Shown piece after piece: positions 7,975 to 16,788 of a DNA stretch of 64,000 nt. Positions within the stretch are counted from its first letter, which is position 1. The number at the start of each line of letters is the position of its first letter. The translations under genes were made by a program, and so were the position numbers. Below the pieces are notes generated by a model. That model saw only the letters and a list, made by a program, of their open reading frames with translations, did not search any database and was not told where the DNA came from. The DNA lies in NCBI RefSeq assembly GCF_003569045.1, contig NZ_BFCB01000002.1, positions 806,001-870,000 on the forward strand. The letters are read 5' to 3'. The DNA is from Aggregatilinea lenta (GTDB taxonomy: Bacteria; Chloroflexota; Anaerolineae; Aggregatilineales; Aggregatilineaceae).

Positions 7975-8392
7975 CGATCCATTCCAAGTCGCTGCATGAG
8001 TCGAGAGCGATGGCATGCCGGTTGGCGGCACGTCGTAAGTTGTCATCAAACGATGCGGTGCGGCGGTCAGCCGGGCGCGACCAGCGCGTCGAGCAGGGCG
8101 GCTCCGGTCAGGACCGGGAAGCAGCGTTACAATGGGGCCGAGGATCGTCAAATCGACGGCGCTGCAAGCTGCTGCCGTCGCGATCACCCCTGCCGCAGCC
8201 GCGAACCGGAGCTTTTGCCGTAAATTGGTGACCGTGAATGTTCTGCCGGGTGTGCAGTCCGGCAGCCTCCTTGCGCATGTGGCGCGAACGGTCCGATTAT
8301 ACCATGTCCGCCATGCGGTGTGGTAACGCGGTGGCCTCCCGGCAGACGCCGGATGCGGCGCGAGAGTGACCATCCCCCCAATTTTGCAGTGG
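7975..8392. other. Divergent intergenic region upstream of the deacetylase gene
   Basis: About 420 bases without a supported gene. It contains a minus-strand extended -10 element (8296-8304) and, on the same strand, a good AAGGAGG (about 8268) that has no convincing gene after it. The minus frame shared with the deacetylase is open throughout, so a longer deacetylase with an N-terminal signal-like region is a formal alternative. Confidence 0.45.
8296..8304 (-). promoter_or_regulatory. Extended -10 promoter element
   Basis: TGGTATAAT on the minus strand is a perfect -10 with the TGn extension. It would give a leader of over 300 nt before ATG 7974. No good -35 is present, as is common for extended -10 promoters. 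Confidence 0.4.
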
Positions 8393-8420
8393 TTTACGAC
8401 GGGATAAATGCTGTTATAAT
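8393..8420 (+). promoter_or_regulatory. Candidate promoter for the GT-C glycosyltransferase gene
   Basis: TTTACG (8393-8398) and a perfect TATAAT (8415-8420) are 16 bases apart. Transcription would start near 8427 and leave a leader of about 360 nt. Confidence 0.5.
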
Positions 8421-8785
8421 TCAGGCACATACAGACAAAAGAAGAGGGGTTTTGCTGCCTCATAACGGGTGCGATCGCGGTTCCACCTATCCCGCCGTGG
8501 CGACCCGCAGCCTCACCGGCGGCCTCCGAGCCGCCGGACCCGGCTTGCACTTCACCAACGGCTGGCCGGGTGGTATGCCTTGGACGTCCTGACAATCCAA
8601 CACTTAACGTGGGGCGGACTTTGTGCCGGGCTAGCGGCTGTCCGCGCGTCGGGAAAGCGCAACCAGCGGCAAGGCAACCACGTACTAAATGGTAGCGGCG
8701 GGGATCGCCAGCAGGGTATCCGGTTGTGAGGCAGCGTTGCCGCACGATCTGCACCGGTTCTGCCGGAGAGATAATAGAGGACACT
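8421..8785 (+). other. Long, probably structured 5' leader without a gene
   Basis: No coding frame is supported. The GC-rich leader contains a perfect 8-bp hairpin, CCGGCGGC / GCCGCCGG with a 6-base loop (about 8516-8537), and a purine-rich 3' half with segments such as GGAAAGCGCAACC and GGTAGCGGCGGGG. These superficially resemble pieces of c-di-GMP-type aptamers, but the complete consensus is not met. I name no class. Confidence 0.35.
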
Positions 8786-10384
8786 ATGGAGCAGACCTAC
8801 GCGGTAGGCGTGAGCCAGACGGCCATCAACCGTCCGGTAACAGCAGGGCGTTGGGCCAGCCAGGCGCGGTCGAACGGCGCAGCGAATGTGCGCCCGTGGT
8901 ACTTCCTGGGCACGGCTTTGGCGATCCTGCTGGTCGCGTTTGTCCTGCGGATGTGGAATTTAGGCGGCGCGAGCCTGTGGACCGACGAGGGTCTCAGCGC
9001 CCTGCGCGCGCAAGCCAGCCTGTCGGAATCATTTGATTCCATCCTGTCGTCCGGCAATCAGACGCCGTTCTACTTCATGCTGCTGCGCCTGATGCCCAAC
9101 ACCAGCGAGGTGCTGCTGCGCCTGCCGTCGGTCCTGTTCGGGCTGCTGGGCGTCGCGGTCCTGATGGCGGTTGGGCTGCGGCTCTACAAGGACTATCACC
9201 TTGCGCTGTGGGCCGGGGCGCTGCTGGCCGTGAATCCGTACCACATTTTGCTCTCGCGCACGGCGCGGCCCTACGCGTTCATCTTCGCGATGTCACTGCT
9301 GATCGGCACCGTGTTTTTGGAGCTGCTGCGCGGGCATCGCTCGCGCGGGCTGTGGATCACGCTGACCGTCGCCAGTGGTGTGGCCTACCTGACGCACTAT
9401 ACGCTGCTGGCGCTGCCTGCCGCCGAGTTCCTGGTGATGCTCATGCTGTGGCACGGCGACTGGGCGATGTTCAAGCGCTGGGTGGTGGCGCAGGTTCTGG
9501 CGTGCGTGCCGGTCGTCACGTGGCTGATCGTGCTGATGAACCACCCGGTCAACGTCGGCCCGGCCTGGGTGCCCACGCCCGGTTTGCAGGACGTCCCGCT
9601 GACGCTGTGGAGCATGACTATCGGCTACGACGGCATCCGCGAGTTCTACACGCTGCCCGCCGTGCTGATCATCTCGCTGGGGCTGACCTTTGGCATCTAC
9701 GCGGCGTTCCAGGAGATGCGCAAGAATCCGGCTAACCTGCTGTGGTTCTGGCTGATCACGGCGACGCTGGCTGTGGCGTTCTTCATCTCGGCCTTCATCA
9801 TCTCGTTTTACGTGGACCGCTATTTCATGATGTTCCTGCCTGCGGTGCTGTTCCTGACCGTGTACGGCGTGCGCCGCGCGCCGCGTCAGGTGGCCAACGG
9901 CGCGCTGGCGGTCCTGTCGCTGACGGCGCTGGGCAACATCCTGTTCTCGTTCCACTCCGGCGAATACCAGCGCGCGGATTATCGCGGCGCGGCGGAGTTC
10001 ATCGCGCGGGAGTACAAACCCGGCGACGCCGTGATCATCGAGCGCGAAAATGTGCAGGAGGTCTTCACGCGCTACTTCGAGCCGGGCAGCAAAGAAAGCC
10101 CGGAGCTGGTGCTGCTGTCCAACACGCCGGATACGGTCCCGTATGAGACGACTGGACGCCGTGTGTGGGTGGTCTACCGCAACCCGAACGAGGACATCCA
10201 CGAGCAGGGCGCGATGCCGGACTTCGACCCGTTGCAGCCAGGGCTGTCCCCGACCGGCGACTGGCTGGTCTCGCACCGGGACATGATCCTGCGGCAGCGC
10301 AGCTTCAACGGCGTGACCGTGCTGGAGCTGCAAATGGGCGAGCGCATCCTGGCAGGCGGCATCGAAGTGTCGCTGGCGCAGTAG
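8786..10384 (+). CDS. GT-C fold polytopic glycosyltransferase (PMT/ArnT-like)
   Basis: The 532-residue protein has about ten hydrophobic segments between residues 40 and 390 and a C-terminal soluble domain of about 140 residues. It fits family 39-type enzymes that use polyprenyl-phosphate sugars on the outer face of the membrane. The first loop has LWTDEGLSALRAQ, which carries the acidic pair that family members use for catalysis. YHILLSRTARPYAFIF and YVDRYFMMFLPAVLF match later conserved helices. The ATG at 8786 is preferred over 8726 because of AGAGGA just upstream and a better N-terminus. It has its own promoter-like pair at 8393 and a terminator at 10526. Acceptor (protein, lipid or polysaccharide) is unknown. 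Confidence 0.85.
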   Translation: MEQTYAVGVSQTAINRPVTAGRWASQARSNGAANVRPWYFLGTALAILLVAFVLRMWNLGGASLWTDEGLSALRAQASLSESFDSILSSGNQTPFYFMLLRLMPNTSEVLLRLPSVLFGLLGVAVLMAVGLRLYKDYHLALWAGALLAVNPYHILLSRTARPYAFIFAMSLLIGTVFLELLRGHRSRGLWITLTVASGVAYLTHYTLLALPAAEFLVMLMLWHGDWAMFKRWVVAQVLACVPVVTWLIVLMNHPVNVGPAWVPTPGLQDVPLTLWSMTIGYDGIREFYTLPAVLIISLGLTFGIYAAFQEMRKNPANLLWFWLITATLAVAFFISAFIISFYVDRYFMMFLPAVLFLTVYGVRRAPRQVANGALAVLSLTALGNILFSFHSGEYQRADYRGAAEFIAREYKPGDAVIIERENVQEVFTRYFEPGSKESPELVLLSNTPDTVPYETTGRRVWVVYRNPNEDIHEQGAMPDFDPLQPGLSPTGDWLVSHRDMILRQRSFNGVTVLELQMGERILAGGIEVSLAQ

Positions 10385-10443
10385 GACAGCGGACAGTGTT
10401 TAGCCGTTAGCCAAAAGAGAACATCAAAGGCAAGAGCAAACGC

Positions 10444-10486
10444 GACCTCACCCCCGGCCCCTCTCCAACCTGGATTGGAGAGGGGA
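10444..10486 (-). repeat. Dispersed intergenic repeat, family A (reverse orientation)
   Basis: ACCTCACCCCCGGCCCCTCTCCA followed by the TGGAGAGGGG arm is the reverse complement arrangement of the copy at 1181. It lies between the glycosyltransferase stop and its terminator. Confidence 0.8.
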
Positions 10487-10525
10487 GAAAAGCAAACTCG
10501 AACGTGTCTACCGTGATCGTGTAAG

Positions 10526-10553
10526 GGCGGGTTGCCAAACCTGCCTTTTTTTT
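10526..10553 (+). terminator. Rho-independent terminator
   Basis: The stem GGCGGGTT / AACCTGCC (one G-T pair) with a 4-base loop is followed by eight T residues. It lies 140 bases after the glycosyltransferase stop codon. Confidence 0.8.
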
Positions 10554-10679
10554 GCCTGCCGGATTGTGCCGGATAATGCGATATTTGGGGTGGAGCGCAT
10601 TGCGATAGCGCCCTGCGAGACACGGTTCGGACGGGCCGCCGCGAAGGCCGCGCAAGGCACGCGTGGGGTAAGCGCTGGC

Positions 10680-10708
10680 TAGTCAGGACCCTGCCCCGGC
10701 GTTATACT
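10680..10708 (+). promoter_or_regulatory. Candidate promoter for the DUF3048 gene
   Basis: TAGTCA (10680-10685) and TATACT (10703-10708) are separated by 17 bases, 67 bases upstream of the ATG. Confidence 0.4.
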
Positions 10709-10775
10709 GAGCGACCGTTCCGACCAAAATGATTTCCAACGACGTTTCCTTTCTAGACGATTCCGAGGTATTGGT

Positions 10776-12080
10776 ATGCGACGTTTGGCGCTCCTATCTC
10801 TCACCGCGGCGGTGGTGTTCGTGATCGCGGCCAGCAGCGTGATCGCGCTGCCGCTCACCGAAGCCGGAGCAGATCTTCAGGCCACCGCGCCGCCCACGAA
10901 CACGCCGCGGGCGACGGTCCCGCCGACGAATACCCCGCGTCCCACGGTGGCCGTGGCGACGCCCACCCCGACACCGTACGTCATCGGCCCGGACGACTTC
11001 CCGGACGAGATCAACCCGCTGACCGGCCTGCCGTATCCGAGCGCGGAAGCGCAGCACCGGCGTACGCTGATCATTAAGGTGTCGAACTTTCCCGAAGTCG
11101 TGCGGCCCCAGAGCGGGCTGAGCAACGCCGACATCGTATTCGAGTACGAAGTCGAGGGCGCGGTGACGCGCTTCGCGGCGATCTTCCGCAGTCAGGGAGC
11201 CGACCACGTGGGCAGCGTGCGCAGCGCGCGCCTGCTCGACCTGGAGCTGGTGCCGATGTTTGGCGCGCTGCTGGCTTACAGCGGCGCGAACCACTGGATC
11301 GACGAATACATCCTCAACGCCGACTGGCACTGGCGCGCACTCTCGCCGCAGCACGGCGTGAACGACCCCTGCGAGCGCTTCCCACGCGATGATCTGGCCT
11401 ACGAGCACACCATGTTCTGCGACACGTTCAAACTGTGGGACGTGGCCGAGGAGCGGCAGGTGAACGACGGGCAGAAAGTGCGCGGGCTGGCGTTCTCGTC
11501 CCTGCCGGACGAGGGCGGCGAGGCCGCGAAGGACATCTACATCGACTACTGGAACGAGCGCCAGGACACGCGCTGGCAGTACAATCCGGCGGATGGGCGT
11601 TATTACCGCTGGAACAGCGGCCTGCCGCACCTGGACGCCGCCACCGGCCAGCAGCTTTCGACCGACAACGTCGTGATCCTCGAAGCGGTGCACGTCGACC
11701 GGCCCGACATCCTCGACAGCGAGATTAGCGGCGTGGTGATCGAGACGGAGCTGTGGGGCAGCGGCACGGCATGGCTGTTCCGCGACGGCCTGTGGTACAA
11801 GGGCGTGTGGATGCATAACCAGGGCCAGCTCGGCCTGTGGCTGACCTTCCCCGGCGGCACGGAGCCGATGCACCTGAAGCCCGGCCAGACGTGGTTCGAG
11901 GTCGTGCGCCCGGTGATGTACGGGGTTGAGATCGCGGCGGAGCCGGTCAACGCGCAGGCGACCGAGCAGGGCATCTACGCGGCACAGACGCAGTCGGCAG
12001 GGGCGACCGCAACTTACATGGCCCCCTACATCACGCCGTCCCCGACCCCGCCCACGCCGACCCCGGTCGATCTGCCGTAG
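10776..12080 (+). CDS. Secreted DUF3048 (YerB-like) protein
   Basis: The 434-residue protein has an N-terminal signal (MRRLALL, then a hydrophobic stretch to about residue 25), a Pro/Thr-rich spacer (about 35-72, with repeats of PPTNTPR and TPTPTP), and a DUF3048 domain. The domain is recognised by NPLTGLP, RPQSGLSNADIVFEYEVEG, TRFAAIFRS and VGSVRSARLLDLELV. A second conserved part (about 310-380, AWLFRDGLWYKGVW) follows, then another Thr/Pro tail. DUF3048 proteins are extracytoplasmic lipoproteins or secreted proteins of unknown role in Gram-positive and related bacteria. There is no Cys lipobox here, so it is either released or held by the N-terminal helix. It has its own promoter-like pair and terminator. 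Confidence 0.85.
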   Translation: MRRLALLSLTAAVVFVIAASSVIALPLTEAGADLQATAPPTNTPRATVPPTNTPRPTVAVATPTPTPYVIGPDDFPDEINPLTGLPYPSAEAQHRRTLIIKVSNFPEVVRPQSGLSNADIVFEYEVEGAVTRFAAIFRSQGADHVGSVRSARLLDLELVPMFGALLAYSGANHWIDEYILNADWHWRALSPQHGVNDPCERFPRDDLAYEHTMFCDTFKLWDVAEERQVNDGQKVRGLAFSSLPDEGGEAAKDIYIDYWNERQDTRWQYNPADGRYYRWNSGLPHLDAATGQQLSTDNVVILEAVHVDRPDILDSEISGVVIETELWGSGTAWLFRDGLWYKGVWMHNQGQLGLWLTFPGGTEPMHLKPGQTWFEVVRPVMYGVEIAAEPVNAQATEQGIYAAQTQSAGATATYMAPYITPSPTPPTPTPVDLP

Positions 12081-12131
12081 CGGGAACGCGGCGCGCGGGC
12101 AGTACGTCGCCGCGCCAACAGGAGTGACCAG

Positions 12132-12162
12132 CAGGGGCAATCGCGTATTGCCCCTGTTTTGT
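12132..12162 (+). terminator. Rho-independent terminator of the DUF3048 gene
   Basis: The perfect 10-bp stem CAGGGGCAAT / ATTGCCCCTG has a 5-base loop and is followed by TTTTGT. The stem resembles the GGGGCAAT...ATTGCCCC repeats found elsewhere (41565, 43786). Confidence 0.82.
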
Positions 12163-12227
12163 AATGGCGCAAGTTTGGCATATGGGGATAATTCCACGCG
12201 AAAAATGACTTTGTCCGGCTGCGGGTA

Positions 12228-12270
12228 GACCTCACCCCCGGCCCTTCTCCAACTTGATTGGAGAGGGGAG
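12228..12270 (-). repeat. Dispersed intergenic repeat, family A (reverse orientation)
   Basis: GACCTCACCCCCGGCCC is followed by TTCTCCAACTTGATTGGAGA, ending GGGGAG; same architecture as at 10444. Confidence 0.8.
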
Positions 12271-12338
12271 AAAATCTAATCCGTGGGATGCGCCACCCGG
12301 TTTGTTTACTTACTCACGTCGCTCGACGAGGGGGCACG

Positions 12339-13085
12339 ATGGGGGGCACACTTCTTAACGCACTCACGGTGCTGATCGGCAGCTCGCTCGGCCTGCTGAT
12401 CGGCAACCGGCTGCCAGCACGCATCCAGGAATCGGTGATCACGGGCCTGGGGCTGGTGACGCTGTTCATCGGGTTCTCCAACAGCCTGAAGACCGGCAAC
12501 GCGATCATCCCGCTGCTGAGTCTGGTGATCGGCGTGATCGTCGGGGAGCTGCTGCGGCTCGACCTGCAACTGGAGCGGCTGGCGGGTTGGCTGGAGGCGC
12601 GGTTTTCCGCCCGCACCGCATCCGACGACGCCGGGACCGACGACCGCCGCGCGCGGTTTATTCAGGGTTTCGTGACGGCGAGCCTCGTGTTTTGCGTCGG
12701 CCCGCTGACCTTCCTCGGATCGATGCAGGACGGCATGGGGCTGGACGTGGGCTTCCAGCAGCTTGCCATCAAGAGCGTGCTGGACGGCTTCTCGTCGATG
12801 GCTTTTGCCGCCAGCCTGGGCGTCGGCGTGCTGTTCAGCGTGCTGGCCGTGCTGAGCATCCAGGGCGGGCTGGCGCTGATCGGCAGCGTGGCCGGAGTGT
12901 TTATGACGACGCCCATGCTCGACGAAATGACCGCGACGGGCGGCCTGATCTTGATCGGGCTGGGGCTGGTGCTGCTGGACATCAAAAAGCCGCGTATCGC
13001 CAACTTTTTGCCCGCGCTGATCCTCGCGCCGATCATTGTCGCCGTGGCGGCGGAACTCGGCATCAACATTTATCCCAATCTGTAG
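12339..13085 (+). CDS. DUF554 (YqgA-like) integral membrane protein
   Basis: The 248-residue protein has six to seven hydrophobic segments and the DUF554 hallmarks: GTLLNALTVLIGSSLGLLIG at the N-terminus, FIGFSNSL, FVTASLVFCVGPLTFLGSMQDG in the middle, and KSVLDGFSSMAFAASLGVGV. The family is annotated as a possible transporter of unknown substrate. The ATG at 12339 follows GAGGGGG at good spacing; an upstream in-frame ATG at 12258 would add 27 polar residues before the first membrane segment and is less likely. A soluble loop (about 85-105, RTASDDAGTDDRRAR) separates the halves, which may be an inverted duplication. Confidence 0.88.
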   Translation: MGGTLLNALTVLIGSSLGLLIGNRLPARIQESVITGLGLVTLFIGFSNSLKTGNAIIPLLSLVIGVIVGELLRLDLQLERLAGWLEARFSARTASDDAGTDDRRARFIQGFVTASLVFCVGPLTFLGSMQDGMGLDVGFQQLAIKSVLDGFSSMAFAASLGVGVLFSVLAVLSIQGGLALIGSVAGVFMTTPMLDEMTATGGLILIGLGLVLLDIKKPRIANFLPALILAPIIVAVAAELGINIYPNL

Positions 13086-13225
13086 CGGGTTTCCCGGCGT
13101 AAGACACGCGGATCGAGCGATCACTCCGGTTGCCAAAGCAGAGTAGTGAACCAGGACACATTTTCTGCGCATTCCCGGCCCTCCCACGGAGGGCTTGCGC
13201 CAGGAGACACGGAGACACACCTCCT

Positions 13226-14041
13226 ATGCCCACGAAATCCGCCCAGTACCGCGAAGTACTGCGCCCCCTGATCGACGCCGCATTCACCGCCGCCGATCCC
13301 GGCCCGCTGAACGCCCACCTGATCGAGCACAGCAACCTGCCCGGTCCGCGCGGCAACCTCGAACTCGCCTACGCCTTTGCGGACGAGATCGCGGCGTGGT
13401 GCCCGGCGCGGTGCGCGGAGGTCGCCCACCTGCTGGACGCGCTCACCGGCCACGCGCTGACGGACGACCCCGCTTCTCCGCTGCAGATGCCGCAGTTCTG
13501 CGGCGCGGTCGCGCTTGGGGAATGGGCTGCGCGCTGCGACGCCATCGACGAGGCCGCCGCGCGCCTGTTTGTCCTGGCCGAAAGCCCGCTCTGGCGGCTG
13601 CACGAAGGCGTGGCGATGGGCTTCCAGCGCGCGCTGGCGCAGGACTGGCCCGGCACGCTGGCCGCCATGCGCCGCGCCGAACCGTCCGCCTCCCCGCTCC
13701 AGTGGCGCGCCCTGGTCGCCGCCGTCGCGGAGCCGCCGCTGCTCAAGGACCCCGCTCACGCGGCGGACGCACTCGCCCTGCACGACCGCGCCCTGGACGC
13801 CTTCCACGCCCTGCCCGGCGAGGTCCGTCGCCGCGAGGACGTGCGCACGCTGCGCCAGGCGCTCGGCTACTCGGTCAGCGTGATCGTCGCCGCTGCGCCC
13901 GAAGCCGGGTTCGCACGCATGCTGGTCTGGGCCGCGTGGGGCGATCCCGATGTCGCGTGGCTGCTGCGCGAAAACTTGAAGAAAAAGCGCCTGAGTTCGT
14001 GGCCAAAACAGGTTGAGCAAGTGCGGGCGGGCGTGCTATGA
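13226..14041 (+). CDS. Helical protein of unknown function upstream of PEP carboxylase
   Basis: The 271-residue protein is Ala/Leu/Arg-rich and reads as all-helical, with HEAT/ARM-like alternation (for example GNLELAYAFADEIAAW, ARCAEVAHLLDALTGHAL, FCGAVALGEWAAR). No signal, membrane segment or catalytic motif is visible. The ATG at 13226 fits GGAG upstream and begins MPTKSAQYREVLRPLID. It ends 28 bases before the PEP carboxylase start, so the two are likely co-transcribed. A scaffold or DNA-alkylation-repair-like helical repeat fold is possible but not shown. Alternative frames over this span are also open because of the high GC, but this frame has the best start and composition. Confidence 0.62.
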   Translation: MPTKSAQYREVLRPLIDAAFTAADPGPLNAHLIEHSNLPGPRGNLELAYAFADEIAAWCPARCAEVAHLLDALTGHALTDDPASPLQMPQFCGAVALGEWAARCDAIDEAAARLFVLAESPLWRLHEGVAMGFQRALAQDWPGTLAAMRRAEPSASPLQWRALVAAVAEPPLLKDPAHAADALALHDRALDAFHALPGEVRRREDVRTLRQALGYSVSVIVAAAPEAGFARMLVWAAWGDPDVAWLLRENLKKKRLSSWPKQVEQVRAGVL

Positions 14042-14069
14042 TCTCCGCAAGAAAGGAACCCGACGCTCT

Positions 14070-16760
14070 ATGGCCATCCGCGACACCTCCACCGATTTGA
14101 CGAGCGCCCTCAGCGCCGATATCAAGCTGCTGGGCAATCTACTGGGTCTGATCATCCGCGAACAGCACGGCGAAGATGCCTTCGTCACCGTCGAGCGCGT
14201 GCGGGCCAACGCCAAAGCGCGCCGCGCGGGCGATCAGCACGCCACCGCCGAGCTTGAAAGCATCATTGAGGGCCTGTCGCTCGATCAAAAGCGCATTTTG
14301 ATCAAGGCCTTCAGCAACTATTTCCAGTTGATCAACATCGCTGAGGACCAGCAGCGCGTGCGCGTCCTGCGCGAGCGCGAAGCGACCACGGGCTTGAACG
14401 AGTCCATCAACGCGGCGATCCACACCCTGCACGACGCGGGCATCTCTGCCGCCGAGATGCGCGCCATCCTCAACCGCATCAGCGCGCGGCTGGTGACCAC
14501 CGCCCACCCCACCGAAGCCAAGCGCCAGGAGGTGCTGGTCAAGCTGCGCCACATCGCGCAGATGATCGCCGAGCGCGACCGGTCGATGCTGCTCCCCCGC
14601 GAGCAGGCCGCGCTCGAAGCGGCGCTGGCCGAGGAGATTGAGGAACTGTGGCAGACGCGCCCCACACGCTCCGCCCGCGCGACCGTCGCCGACGAGGTGG
14701 ACTTCGGCATCTATTTCATCACGCACGTGGTCATGGACGTGCTGGTCGACATCTACGACGACCTGCGCGCCGCCCTGCGCGAGCACTACCCCGGCGAGGA
14801 TTGGGCCGACCTGCCCGCCCTGCTGCGCTTCGCCTCGTGGATCGGCGGGGACCGTGACGGTCACCCGCACGTCACGCCCGAAGTCACGCGCAACACCCTG
14901 CGCACCCTGCGCGCCGCCGCGCGCCGCGTCTACCTGGACGAAATCGTGTTCCTGCGCGAGCACCTCACCCAGTCCGTGGACGAGGTGGACGTCACCGAAC
15001 TCATGCGGCAAACGCTCGAATGGGAGCCGGCCACCGAGCGCTTTCCCGGCGAGCTGTACCGCCAGCAGATCGAGCTGATCTACGAGCGCCTGCAGGCGGA
15101 CACGTACCAGTCCGGCGAGGACCTGCTGGCCGACCTGCACGTGATCGAGCACAGCCTGCGGGCCAATCGCGGCCAGCGCGTGGCGGGCGGCGCGCTGCAC
15201 CGGCTGATCGAAAAAGTGCGGCTGTTCGGGCTGCACTTGCTGCCGCTCGACGTGCGGCAAGACGCGCGCGTGCACGCCGCCGCCCTGGACGAGCTGTTCC
15301 GCGCCTACGGCATCGCGGAGTCGTATACCACCCTGCCGGAAGAAGAAAAACAGGCGCTGCTGGCCCGCGAGCTGAAGAACCCGCGTCCGCTGTTCCCCGT
15401 CGAACTGCACTTCAGCGACCAGACCAACATGGTCGCGGAGACGTGGCGCATGATCGCGGCGGCGCACCGCGAATCCGGCCCGGCGGTGATCGATACCTTC
15501 ATCGCCAGCATGAGCACCGCCCCCAGCGACGTCCTGGCGATGCTGCTCTTCGCGCGCGAAGTCGGCGTGCAGGACAATCTCGACCTCGTGCCGCTGTTCG
15601 AAACGGTGGACGACCTGCACGCCGCGCCGGAGATCATGACCGCGCTCTACCGCAACGACGCCTACCGCCGCCACCTGGAAGCGCGCGGCATGCGCCAGCA
15701 GATCATGCTCGGCTATTCGGACAGCAGCAAGGACGGCGGTTATCTCGCCTCGAACTGGGGCCTGCACACCGCCCAGCAGCGGCTGGCCCAGGTCTGCCGC
15801 GAGTACGGCGTCACGCTGGAGCTGTTCCACGGGCGCGGCGGCAGCATCGGGCGCGGCGGCGGCCCGACCAACCGCGCGATCCTCGCGCAGCCGCGCGCCT
15901 CGATGCAGGGGCCGATCAAGATCACCGAGCAGGGTGAAGTCATCGCCTACCGTTACAGCAATCCCGACATCGCCCGCCGCCACCTGCATCAGGTCATGCA
16001 CGCGCTGCTGCTGGCCGTCGGCGCGCCGGTCATCACCGACGTGCAGCCGGACTGGCGCGCCGCGATGGAAACGCTCGCGGACCTCGGCCAGAAGGCGTAC
16101 CAGACCTTTATTTACGAGACGCCGGGCTTTTTGGAGTACTGGCAGCAGGCCACGCCGATCAACGAGCTGGCGAAGATGCCCATCGGCTCGCGTCCGGCTA
16201 AACGCGGTGCGGGCGGCTTCGCGCAGATCCGCGCCATTCCGTGGGTCTTCTCGTGGATGCAGAGCCGCGCCATCATCCCCAGTTGGTACGGCGTCGGCCA
16301 CGCTTTCGCGGGCTATTGCCACGACTGCGACGACCCCAGCAGCGGCGGGCTGGCGACGCTGCGCGCGATGTACGCCGCGTGGCCGTTCTTCCAGGCGCTG
16401 GTCGAAAACGCGCAGCTCGACCTCGCCAAGACCGACATGGAGATCGCCGGAATCTACTCGTCGCTGGTGGCGGACGACGCGCTGTGCGCGTTCTACGACG
16501 AGATCGTGGCCGAGCATGCCCGCGCCTGTAACTGGATCTGCCGCATCACCGGGCAGGACGAGCTGCTCGACAACTCGCCCGTGCTCCAGCGCTCCATCGA
16601 GCGCCGCAACCCCTACGTCGATCCGCTGAACTTCATCCAGGTGAATCTGCTGGAGGAACTGCGCGCCCTGCCCCCCCGCAGCGCCGACCGCGAGCCGCTG
16701 CTGCAAGCGATCATGATGACCATCAACGGCATCGCGGCGGGCATGAAAACCACCGGATAG
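14070..16760 (+). CDS. ppc: Phosphoenolpyruvate carboxylase
   Basis: The 896-residue enzyme carboxylates phosphoenolpyruvate to oxaloacetate, replenishing the TCA cycle. Full-length landmarks are present: the catalytic His in TTAHPTEAKRQ (His at about 146), GGDRDGHP, the phosphate-binding LGYSDSSKDGG, the glycine loop FHGRGGSIGRGGGPT, GSRPAKRG with the IRAIPWVFSWMQSR segment, and the conserved C-terminal end in NGIAAGMKTTG. The ATG at 14070 is used (AAGGA upstream); an in-frame start 57 bases earlier would overlap the preceding gene. Length and motifs match bacterial PEP carboxylases, so it should be active. It probably follows the helical protein gene in one transcript. Confidence 0.97.
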   Translation: MAIRDTSTDLTSALSADIKLLGNLLGLIIREQHGEDAFVTVERVRANAKARRAGDQHATAELESIIEGLSLDQKRILIKAFSNYFQLINIAEDQQRVRVLREREATTGLNESINAAIHTLHDAGISAAEMRAILNRISARLVTTAHPTEAKRQEVLVKLRHIAQMIAERDRSMLLPREQAALEAALAEEIEELWQTRPTRSARATVADEVDFGIYFITHVVMDVLVDIYDDLRAALREHYPGEDWADLPALLRFASWIGGDRDGHPHVTPEVTRNTLRTLRAAARRVYLDEIVFLREHLTQSVDEVDVTELMRQTLEWEPATERFPGELYRQQIELIYERLQADTYQSGEDLLADLHVIEHSLRANRGQRVAGGALHRLIEKVRLFGLHLLPLDVRQDARVHAAALDELFRAYGIAESYTTLPEEEKQALLARELKNPRPLFPVELHFSDQTNMVAETWRMIAAAHRESGPAVIDTFIASMSTAPSDVLAMLLFAREVGVQDNLDLVPLFETVDDLHAAPEIMTALYRNDAYRRHLEARGMRQQIMLGYSDSSKDGGYLASNWGLHTAQQRLAQVCREYGVTLELFHGRGGSIGRGGGPTNRAILAQPRASMQGPIKITEQGEVIAYRYSNPDIARRHLHQVMHALLLAVGAPVITDVQPDWRAAMETLADLGQKAYQTFIYETPGFLEYWQQATPINELAKMPIGSRPAKRGAGGFAQIRAIPWVFSWMQSRAIIPSWYGVGHAFAGYCHDCDDPSSGGLATLRAMYAAWPFFQALVENAQLDLAKTDMEIAGIYSSLVADDALCAFYDEIVAEHARACNWICRITGQDELLDNSPVLQRSIERRNPYVDPLNFIQVNLLEELRALPPRSADREPLLQAIMMTINGIAAGMKTTG

Positions 16761-16788
16761 GCGCGAATATCGCGCAGGTGTTCGCGCC
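16760..16788. terminator. Hairpin between convergent genes
   Basis: The 8-bp stem GGCGCGAA / TTCGCGCC with a 13-base loop spans the last base of ppc and the last base of the convergent minus gene. There is no T run, so it may only mark the 3' ends or act weakly in both directions. Confidence 0.35.

Noticed and set aside
8468-8492. Minus-strand GGTGGAACCGCG, which matches the T-box antiterminator core
   Set aside because: No stem I or specifier loop is found upstream, no matching terminator follows, and the nearest downstream gene on that strand (500 bases away) is not an amino-acid or tRNA synthetase gene. It is a chance match of 12 bases.
14139-16706. 855-codon frame antisense to PEP carboxylase
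   Set aside because: It is a composition artefact opposite an unambiguous ppc gene; the translation is Arg/His/Val/Gln-rich and lacks any domain.
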